Of a stretch of DNA of 64,000 nt, positions 28,207 through 35,586 are shown piece after piece. The number at the start of each line of letters is the position of its first letter. Position 1 is the stretch's first letter. The notes beneath the pieces are model-generated. The model did not search any database and was not told where the DNA came from. It was given only the letters and a program-made list of their open reading frames with translations. The DNA is from Armatimonadota bacterium (GTDB lineage: Bacteria; Armatimonadota; UBA10988): assembly GCA_016235455.1 (NCBI GenBank), contig JACRKZ010000057.1:24269-88268 (forward strand). The letters are read 5' to 3'. The translations under genes and the position numbers were made by a program.

Positions 28207-28291
28207 TGCCCAGGGTGGGAGTCGAACCCACACGACCGTAATGGCCACTGGATCCTGAATCCAGCGCGTCTACCGATTCCGCCACCTGGGC
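28207..28291 (-). tRNA. tRNA-Leu(CAG)
   Basis: GCCCAGGTGGCGGAATCGGTAGACGCGCTGGATTCAGGATCCAG..., variable arm, GGTTCGACTCC T arm, CCTGGGCA; no encoded CCA. Confidence 0.95.
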
Positions 28292-28361
28292 AAGCAACGC
28301 TGTGAATATAGCCGAGCCCCGCGTTCTCGTCAAGCGGATTCTGCGGGGCTCGGGGCGATGG

Positions 28362-29177
28362 TCAGGCGGACACTTCCACGTCGCCGGCGGCGCCGCGAAT
28401 GGCCTCGGTGAGTCGGGAGGGCTCGGAGATCAAGTCCGAGACGTTCTGGGCCAGGTTCACGAACTCCGAGGGGATCATGATGATCGTCGTCGTGTTCTGC
28501 TCGGTGCCCACTTCACTGAGCATCTGCATGCGGCGCAGTTCGAGCGCGACGGGGCTGTTGCCCATCTCCTTGGCGGCGACCGTCAGCTTCAGCGAGGCCT
28601 CGGCTTCGGCCTCGGCCTTGATCAGGCGGGCTCGCTTCTCGCGGGCGGCCTCTGCTTCCTTGGCCATGGCGCGCTGCATGTTCGGCGGGATCTCGACGTC
28701 CTTCATCTCCACCATCTCGACGGCGACGCCCCACGGGTCGGTGGCTTCGGCGACGATCTGCAAGATGACCTCGTTGATCTTGTCGCGATCGCGCAGCATC
28801 TCGTCGAGCATGTGCTGGCCGATGACGTTGCGCAGCGTGGTCAGCGCCACCTGATAGACCGCCGAGCGGTAGTCGGCGACCTTGATGATGGCCCGCTGCG
28901 GATCGTTGATCTTGTACCACAGCACGGCGTTGACCTTGATCGTCACGCTGTCCTTGGTGATGGTCTCCTGCGGCTCCACGTTGACCGTGTTGGTGCGCAT
29001 GTCGACCTTGCGCTGGGTTTCGATGCCCAGCGGTATGAGCCAGTAGAGGCCTGGCCCGCGAATGCCCGCGAACCGGCCCAGGCGGAAGACCACGCCGCGC
29101 TCATACTCCTGGCAGACCCGCAGGCCGGACAGAGCCACGCCCACGACGCCCAGTAACAGAGCAGCCAACAGTTCCAT
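28362..29177 (-). CDS. Slipin/SPFH band-7 protein
   Basis: EYERGVVFRLGRFAGIRGPGLYWLIP..., RNVIGQHMLDEMLRDRDKIN. Confidence 0.92.
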   Translation of the reverse strand: MELLAALLLGVVGVALSGLRVCQEYERGVVFRLGRFAGIRGPGLYWLIPLGIETQRKVDMRTNTVNVEPQETITKDSVTIKVNAVLWYKINDPQRAIIKVADYRSAVYQVALTTLRNVIGQHMLDEMLRDRDKINEVILQIVAEATDPWGVAVEMVEMKDVEIPPNMQRAMAKEAEAAREKRARLIKAEAEAEASLKLTVAAKEMGNSPVALELRRMQMLSEVGTEQNTTTIIMIPSEFVNLAQNVSDLISEPSRLTEAIRGAAGDVEVSA

Positions 29178-29297
29178 GGCAGATCATCCTTTGTCGACCC
29201 GAACGAACCGGCACAGCGATTCGTGCCCGCGCAGCGCGCGGGTCCAGCCGACTCGTGCTCGTTCGCGCCCGGATGCCGTGGACCTGCTCGGCGCAGG

Positions 29298-30104
29298 CTA
29301 CTTGGTCGGCGCCGAGGGTTTGCTGCTCGATGGCGCGGGTGACTTGGCGGCCGGCGCTGGCGCCTTCTCCGGGGCTGGCGCTGGCGCTGGCGTGGTGCTG
29401 GCGCTGGCGGCTGGCGCGGAGGCGGTCGGCGCGGACGCCGCTGGCGCGGGCGCCTCAGCTTCAGCCTTGGCGGCCAACGGCGCCAGTGAGGCCAGCATGG
29501 TGTCGATGGCCTTCTGCGCGGCGTCACCGGGGGCGAAGCCGGCGAACAGGTAGACCGTGTTGCCATCGCCCAGGCCGGCGATGAAGGTGGCGGTGGCCTG
29601 TTTGAGGCCCAGCGCCGGATAGGCACCCACTGCCCGCAGGGCGAGCGCGCCAGTGATGCCGCCCAGTGGCGGGGCGGTGGCATCGGTGAGCGTCAGGCCG
29701 GCGTCCAGCGACTTGCGCAGGCCGGCCAGGATGGCGGTGGGCGCCTTGGCCGGGTCGGCTTCGCCCAGGTTGGCCTCGGCCACCTTGGCCAGTACCAGCA
29801 GTGGCGTCTCGGCGGCAGCGGTCTGCTCAAGCACCACGGGCTGCGGGTCGCTGGGCAACAGGCTGATCCGGCCTGGCGACTCGCGCCTGGCCCAGCCCTC
29901 GGCCGGCGTGATGCGCAAGCCCAAGTCGGTCAGGTCCAGCGCCGCCAGTGGTGCCGGCGGGGCTGACGGGGCCGAGGCAGTGCTCAGGGAGTCCGGGGTT
30001 GGCATCGGTGCGGGCGCTGTTCTGGCCGCCGGTGGCCGGCAGGCGCTGAGGGCCAGCAGCCCCGCGCAGACCATCGCCCATCGTCCAGCTCGCCTCACAC
30101 GCAT
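29298..30104 (-). CDS. Putative lipoprotein with Ala/Pro-rich tail
   Basis: MRVRRAGRWAMVCAGLLALSAC lipobox; low-complexity C-terminus. Confidence 0.65.
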   Translation of the reverse strand: MRVRRAGRWAMVCAGLLALSACRPPAARTAPAPMPTPDSLSTASAPSAPPAPLAALDLTDLGLRITPAEGWARRESPGRISLLPSDPQPVVLEQTAAAETPLLVLAKVAEANLGEADPAKAPTAILAGLRKSLDAGLTLTDATAPPLGGITGALALRAVGAYPALGLKQATATFIAGLGDGNTVYLFAGFAPGDAAQKAIDTMLASLAPLAAKAEAEAPAPAASAPTASAPAASASTTPAPAPAPEKAPAPAAKSPAPSSSKPSAPTK

Positions 30105-30129
30105 GGTGCCTTGCTCCGTTGGTTGCGCG

Positions 30130-31455
30130 CTAGAATACCACACCCAGCAACGGGCCGTCGGGGTCGGCGAAGCCCTCGGCCGGCTGCTGGCCCGGTAGCC
30201 AGACGATCTGGTCGCCAAGCACCACCAGCGGCACGCGGTCGCGCGCCGGGGCCGGTACTCCCTGCTCCGCCAGCCAGTCGCCCAGCGGCTTGCGCGGTCG
30301 GCCAGCGGGCTGGTAGTGGTCGCCGGGGCGCCGACTGCGCACCGTATAGCGGCCGGCCCGCAGGCAGGCGCACAGCTCGCCAGGGCCGCAGCCCAGACGC
30401 GGCACGCCGGCCGGCAGTGCCGCGCCAAGCTCGACGGGGCCCCACGGCGTTGGCGCGGGCCAGTGGGCCACGGCCAGCCGCGACCCGCACCGCGTGGCGG
30501 TGGCTGCGCCCAGCACTCGCGGCCACGTCAACGGCCGGGCGTCGGCGCGTCCACCGGCCAGCGTGTCCAGCGACTCGACCAGCACGGCATCGACCTCGGC
30601 CAGCGTGCCGCGCCAGCTTCCGAGCCAGGCCCGCAGCAGCAGGTGCCGCTCGGGCTGGGCCATGGCCGACCAGCCCGAGACGTCGAGCACCGCCGCGCCG
30701 AGCCCGGCGATGAAGCTGGCCGGCTCGGGTACTATGCGCCGGCCGTCCAGCAGGAGCTGGCCGTAGTTGTCCAGCGCCTGTCGGTCCAGGTCACAGACGC
30801 CCGCCGCGCGGGCCACGGCCTGCCTGGCGCCGGGTCGGAGCGTCTCCAGCAGCGGCAGCACCTGAGCCCGCACGCGTGCGCGCAGGTTGCCGTCCTGGTT
30901 GGTCGGGTCGTTGACCACGGGCAGCGCGTGGGCGGCGGCATAGGCGGCGAGTTCGGCGCGGGCGCAGTCGAGCAGCGGCCGCGCCAGGCGGCCCGAGCGC
31001 GCCGGCATAGCGCCCAGCCCGCGGGTGCCGGCTCCGCGCAGCAGGTTGAGCAGCAACGTCTCGGCGCGGTCGTCGGCGCTGTGGCCCAGGGTGATGTGCT
31101 CGGCGCCGACCTCGTCGGCGCAGCGGCGCAGGAAGGCATGGCGTTGGTCGCGCGCGCCGGCCTCGTCGTGACACGGCGCGTCGGCGCGCCCCAGGCGCAC
31201 CGGCCAGCCCTGCTGTTCGGCCCAGGCGGCGGTGGCGGCGGCCTCGGCGGCGCTCTCGGGCCGTTGGCCGTGGTCGAAGACGGCGACGGTCAGCCGCCAG
31301 CCGAACTCCGGTGCGAGCCGGCCGAGAAGGTGGAGCAGGCTGAGGCTATCGGCTCCACCGGAGACCGCGACGAGGATGGTGGCGTCGCGCGGCAGCAGGT
31401 GGTACCGGTCGAGGGTGGTGCGAACTCGTGGCAGCAAGTCGAGCGAGTGCGTCAT
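30130..31455 (-). CDS. tilS: tRNA(Ile)-lysidine synthase
   Basis: ILVAVSGGADSLSLLHLL, HSADDRAETLLLNLLRG. Confidence 0.92.
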   Translation of the reverse strand: MTHSLDLLPRVRTTLDRYHLLPRDATILVAVSGGADSLSLLHLLGRLAPEFGWRLTVAVFDHGQRPESAAEAAATAAWAEQQGWPVRLGRADAPCHDEAGARDQRHAFLRRCADEVGAEHITLGHSADDRAETLLLNLLRGAGTRGLGAMPARSGRLARPLLDCARAELAAYAAAHALPVVNDPTNQDGNLRARVRAQVLPLLETLRPGARQAVARAAGVCDLDRQALDNYGQLLLDGRRIVPEPASFIAGLGAAVLDVSGWSAMAQPERHLLLRAWLGSWRGTLAEVDAVLVESLDTLAGGRADARPLTWPRVLGAATATRCGSRLAVAHWPAPTPWGPVELGAALPAGVPRLGCGPGELCACLRAGRYTVRSRRPGDHYQPAGRPRKPLGDWLAEQGVPAPARDRVPLVVLGDQIVWLPGQQPAEGFADPDGPLLGVVF

Positions 31456-31485
31456 GCCTACCGTGCTCCGCGCCGACGGGCTGGC

Positions 31486-32625
31486 TCAGGAGCGCCACAG
31501 CCAACGCCGAACGGCCTCGTGGCCGTGGCGTTCGCGGCCCGTGTCGGCCGCCCACAGCTCGGTGAACCGCTCCGGCCCAGCCATGGGCCGGTTGTGGCGA
31601 TAGGCCAGATAGGGCACCGGCTGGTTGACGTGGCGGCGCGATTCCAGAGAGCAAGCGTAGTCGCACAGCACCGTGATGTCCAGGTCGGTGCCGGTGCCCA
31701 CACGCGCCCAGAGCGGCGCCAGGACATAGCGGTCGAGTGCGCTGACCAGGTCGGCGCGCTTCTCGGCATCGCCCGCGTGGGCCAGCGTGTCAGCCGCGCT
31801 GGACTGTGAGATGACCGTCGTGGCATGGTCGAGCCGCGCCACCAGCTCGTCGGCGATGCCGGCCAGCGTACGGCCGGCGGCGGCGCGCGGCGCATTGAGC
31901 CCGCAGGCCCGCGCCACGCCACGCACGGCGTGGTTCTCGCTGATCAGGCTGGTCATCTGGCCGCTGCGCAGCACGAACATCGGCAGTTCGGGCGCACGAC
32001 CCAGGCCCCACGGCCACAGCGCGTCGAGCGAAGGCAGGCCCTGGTCGGCGCGCGCGCGGTTGACGTCGTGGCCAGCCAGCAGCTCGCGCGAAATGTCGAT
32101 GATGCGGCGCACCTCGTGGTCACGCTCGCCCGACGGCAGCTGTGCCTCGGCATCGGTCAGCTCGCCCGGCGGCACGCAGCGAACCTCCATCGGGCCTTCG
32201 TTCCAGACCGCCAGCGCTGTGGTCGGACGCACGCTGCGGATGGCCAGCCGCGGCGTGGAGAGCGCCGCGCTCAGGTCGCGCCACAGCAGCGCCGCGTCGG
32301 CCTCGTCAGGCGGCGTGGGGCGTGGGTCGACCGCGCCTGTCAGGCTGATCAGATCGAGCCGCGCGCCGACATCGCGGCGGTCGAGCGAGGGGCCCGCGCC
32401 AAGCACTTCCAGCGGCCCGCGCGCCAGGCCAACGGGCGAGTAGCCCAGCAGCGCGGCGGTGGTCAGGTCGACGCCGAGTGCCGCCGCGTCGGGCACGGGC
32501 TGCACCAGCCCGACCTCGGACACGCGGGCCATGGCGTCGAGCGTGGGCGTCGAGCCGTGCATGAGCGCGGTGTCCGTGCCGGGCGGCTCGGACAGTCCGC
32601 TGAAGATGAGCAGCACGTGGGCCAC
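31486..32625 (-). CDS. Archaeal-type phosphoglycerate mutase-like (alkaline phosphatase superfamily) protein, degenerate metal site
   Basis: Overall aPGM pattern (GLVQPVPDAAALGVDLTTAALLGYSPVGLARGPLE; SLESRRHVNQPVPYL); GTG start inferred. Confidence 0.7.
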   Translation of the reverse strand: MAHVLLIFSGLSEPPGTDTALMHGSTPTLDAMARVSEVGLVQPVPDAAALGVDLTTAALLGYSPVGLARGPLEVLGAGPSLDRRDVGARLDLISLTGAVDPRPTPPDEADAALLWRDLSAALSTPRLAIRSVRPTTALAVWNEGPMEVRCVPPGELTDAEAQLPSGERDHEVRRIIDISRELLAGHDVNRARADQGLPSLDALWPWGLGRAPELPMFVLRSGQMTSLISENHAVRGVARACGLNAPRAAAGRTLAGIADELVARLDHATTVISQSSAADTLAHAGDAEKRADLVSALDRYVLAPLWARVGTGTDLDITVLCDYACSLESRRHVNQPVPYLAYRHNRPMAGPERFTELWAADTGRERHGHEAVRRWLWRS

Positions 32626-32627
32626 GG

Positions 32628-33518
32628 CTAGATGTCGGTCTGGCCCGTGAGGCGGGTCAGCGCTTCCATGTAGCGCGCACGGGTGATGGCCACCACTTCG
32701 GGCGTGGGCTCGGGACCGGGCGGGGTCTTGTCCCAGGTCAGCGTGTCCAGCCAATCGCGCAGGAACTGCTTGTCCATGGCGCGCTGCGCCTGGCCCGGCG
32801 TGTACTCGTCCACGTCCCAGAAGCGCGAGGAGTCAGGCGTCAGCACCTCGTCGATGAGCGCCAGTTCGCCGTCGATCAGGCCGAACTCGAACTTGGTGTC
32901 GGCGATGATCACGCCGCGCTCGCGAGCGTAGGCCGCGCCGTCGGTGTAGATGGCCAGCGCCGTGTCACGCAACTGCTCCGCGCGCGCCTGGCCCACGATG
33001 GCCACGCAGCGGTCGAAGCTGATGTTCTCGTCGTGCCCTTCGACCGCCTTGGTCGAAGGCGTGAAGATGGCCTCGGGCAGCTGGTCGGACTCGCGCAGGC
33101 CGGCGGGCAGGGCAATGCCACAGACGGTCTGGCTGCGCTGGTATTCCTTCCAGCCGCTACCGGCCAGATAGCCGCGGACGATGCACTCGACGGGCATGGC
33201 CTCGGCCTTCCGGACCCACATCGAGCGGCCCGTCAACGAGTCGCGGCTGGCCTGGAAGGCGGCGGGGAACTGGTTCTCGTCAGCGCTCACGCGATGGTGC
33301 TTGACGCCGGCGGCGGCGAAGCGGTCCAGCCAGAAGTTGGTCAGCGCGGTGAGAATCTTGCCGCGGTCGGGCACCGGCTTGGGCAGCACAACATCGTAGG
33401 CCGACACGCGGTCGGTGGCCACGATGAGCAGATCGTCGCCGAGATTGAAGACATCGCGGACCTTGCCGCGATAGTCGGGCTGACGACCGTCGAGTACGGC
33501 CTCCATCAGACCGGCCAT
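32628..33518 (-). CDS. purC: Phosphoribosylaminoimidazole-succinocarboxamide synthase
   Basis: YRGKVRDVFNLGDDLLIVATDRVSAYDVVLP. Confidence 0.94.
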   Translation of the reverse strand: MAGLMEAVLDGRQPDYRGKVRDVFNLGDDLLIVATDRVSAYDVVLPKPVPDRGKILTALTNFWLDRFAAAGVKHHRVSADENQFPAAFQASRDSLTGRSMWVRKAEAMPVECIVRGYLAGSGWKEYQRSQTVCGIALPAGLRESDQLPEAIFTPSTKAVEGHDENISFDRCVAIVGQARAEQLRDTALAIYTDGAAYARERGVIIADTKFEFGLIDGELALIDEVLTPDSSRFWDVDEYTPGQAQRAMDKQFLRDWLDTLTWDKTPPGPEPTPEVVAITRARYMEALTRLTGQTDI

Positions 33519-33539
33519 GGGTTCACCTCCAGGCAGGGA

Positions 33540-34844
33540 CTAGGCGTCGACGCCGAAGCAGCGGAACACATTGCAGATATCGACCACTTCGTCCAGCCCA
33601 TCCATGGTGGCCAGACTGGCGCGGATGTTGGCCTCGGTGGTGTCGTGGGTTATCCACACCAGCTCGGCCAAGCCGGCCGTGAGGTCGTCGGTGATGCGCG
33701 TCTGCAGCACCTGCGCGATGCTCACGCCGTGGCTGCCGAGGATGCCGGCCAGCTCGGCCAGCACGCCCACGCGGTCGGCCACGCGCATGCGCACGTAGTA
33801 GCTCGACTCGATCTCGTCCACGGTGGCCACGGTGCGGTGGCCCGAGAAGCCCAGCGGATAGCTGCGCTGGCCGCCGCGACCCAGGTTGCGCGCCACGGTG
33901 ATGATGTCGCCGGCCACCGCGGAGCCGGTCGGATCGGCGCCGGCGCCGCGACCATAGAACATGACCTGACCCACCGGTGCCGCCTCGACGAAGATGGCGT
34001 TGAACACGTCGTTGACGTTAGCCAGCGGATGCGTCTCGGGCACCAGGCACGGGCTGACGCGCAATTCCAGCTTCTCGCCGCGGTCCTTGGCCACGGCCAG
34101 CAGCTTGAAGCGGTAGCCGAGGTTGCGCGCCAGGGTGATGTCGGCCGGCGTGATGCTGCTGATGCCCTCGCGACAGACCTGCTCCTCGGAGACGGCGGTG
34201 TCGAAGGCCAGCATGGCCAGAATGGTCAGCTTGTAGGCCGCGTCGTGCCCGTCGATATCGGCCGACGGGTCGGATTCGGCGTAGCCCTTGGCCTGCGCTT
34301 CGGCCAGCAGGTCGTCAAACGCCTGGCCCGAGCGGGTCATGGCGCTCAGGATGTAGTTGGTGGTGCCGTTGATGATGCCTACCACCTGCTTGACACGGTT
34401 GGCGGTGAGGCCGCTGCCCAGCGGCTGGATGATCGGGATGCCGCCGCCGACGCTGCCCTCGAAGGCCAGGTCGACATGGTGCTTGTCGGCCAGGGCAAAC
34501 AGCTCCAGGCCGTGCTTGGCGATCAGCTCCTTGTTGGCGGTGACCACGCTCTTGCCGGCGCTGAGCGCGGCAATCACGGCTTCGCGAGCGATGCCCACGC
34601 CGCCGATCACCTCGACCACCACATCGATGTCGTCGGCCGTGGCGACGGCCATCGTATCGGTTGTGAGTTCCAGGTCGGTCGTGTCGACCGCGCGATGACG
34701 CTCGGTGTCACGTACCGCGGCGCGCACGGGCAAAAGCTCGGCGCCGACGCGCCGCGCGATGGCCTCGCGCTCGGCAGTCAGCGCGGCCAACGCGCCGCTG
34801 CCCACCGTACCTAGACCCAGGAAACCGATGCGAATGGTCTTCAA
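33540..34844 (-). CDS. hom: Homoserine dehydrogenase
   Basis: GFLGLGTVGSGALAAL, INGTTNYILSAMT, C-terminal ACT domain. Confidence 0.94.
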   Translation of the reverse strand: MKTIRIGFLGLGTVGSGALAALTAEREAIARRVGAELLPVRAAVRDTERHRAVDTTDLELTTDTMAVATADDIDVVVEVIGGVGIAREAVIAALSAGKSVVTANKELIAKHGLELFALADKHHVDLAFEGSVGGGIPIIQPLGSGLTANRVKQVVGIINGTTNYILSAMTRSGQAFDDLLAEAQAKGYAESDPSADIDGHDAAYKLTILAMLAFDTAVSEEQVCREGISSITPADITLARNLGYRFKLLAVAKDRGEKLELRVSPCLVPETHPLANVNDVFNAIFVEAAPVGQVMFYGRGAGADPTGSAVAGDIITVARNLGRGGQRSYPLGFSGHRTVATVDEIESSYYVRMRVADRVGVLAELAGILGSHGVSIAQVLQTRITDDLTAGLAELVWITHDTTEANIRASLATMDGLDEVVDICNVFRCFGVDA

Positions 34845-35290
34845 CCCACATCCTCCAACGGCTCGAACTCCATCAACACTTCGCCGGTGACCACCAACTG
34901 CTCGTTGGCCGCCACCACGCGCGACAGCCGGCCATGGAAGCCAACGGGGATCTCGTTGAAGATCTTCATGGCTTCGATGAGGCAGGCCACGTCGTCGGGC
35001 TCGACCACGTCGCCAACCTGCACAAAGACCGGCTCGCTGGGCGAGGGCGACCGATAGAACACGCCGGTGATCGGCGATCTGAGGCGCAGCAGGTGGCTGG
35101 TGTCTTCGACGGCTTCGCCCCCCGGGCCCGCGCCGGCCGCGACCAGGGCGCCGGCCACAGGCCGCGCCGACGGCACGGAGGTGATGCTCACCTCGGCGTC
35201 GTCTTCGGTCACGCTCAGGCCTTCGAGCCCGTGGCGTTCCACGATCTCGATCAGCCGTCGCACCTCGGTCAGGTCTACCAATGGGTCCAT
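34841..35290 (-). CDS. accB: Biotin carboxyl carrier protein of acetyl-CoA carboxylase
   Basis: LRSPITGVFYRSPSPSEPVFVQVGDVVEPDDVACLIEAMKIFNEI. Confidence 0.9.
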   Translation of the reverse strand: MDPLVDLTEVRRLIEIVERHGLEGLSVTEDDAEVSITSVPSARPVAGALVAAGAGPGGEAVEDTSHLLRLRSPITGVFYRSPSPSEPVFVQVGDVVEPDDVACLIEAMKIFNEIPVGFHGRLSRVVAANEQLVVTGEVLMEFEPLEDVG

Positions 35291-35586
35291 CCGCCTGCCA
35301 ATCCGTCCCGCGTGTGGCCCCAAAGGGCCGCCTGCCGCGATCCGTCGAGTGTACGGCACGGCCCCCGGCCGGTCAACCCCGGCCGGTTGGCGGCTGCACG
35401 GCTGACGGCGGTGCGAGGCGTGAGTTCGGGGGGCGGTGCGCTCCGTCGGACTGGTCCGAGACAGCGACCGAGACGACGACGCGTGCGTCTCCAACCACAG
35501 GCGTGGCTGCGCGCTCCATTCAACCCAACGCTACCGCAGCCTGCCCGGTGCGCATACCGGGTTATACTGAACGCGGAGGATACGTC

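Noticed and set aside
29330-29470. Dense ggcgctggc repeats resembling a satellite
   Set aside because: Explained by the Ala/Pro-rich coding tail of the putative lipoprotein.
30111-30150. TAGAAT-like -10 box on plus strand
   Set aside because: It is the reverse complement of the tilS stop region and points against the local genes; no -35 and no plus-strand gene follows.
33033-34814. 593-aa plus-strand ORF
   Set aside because: Antisense to hom and purC; His/Gly/Ala-rich shadow translation.
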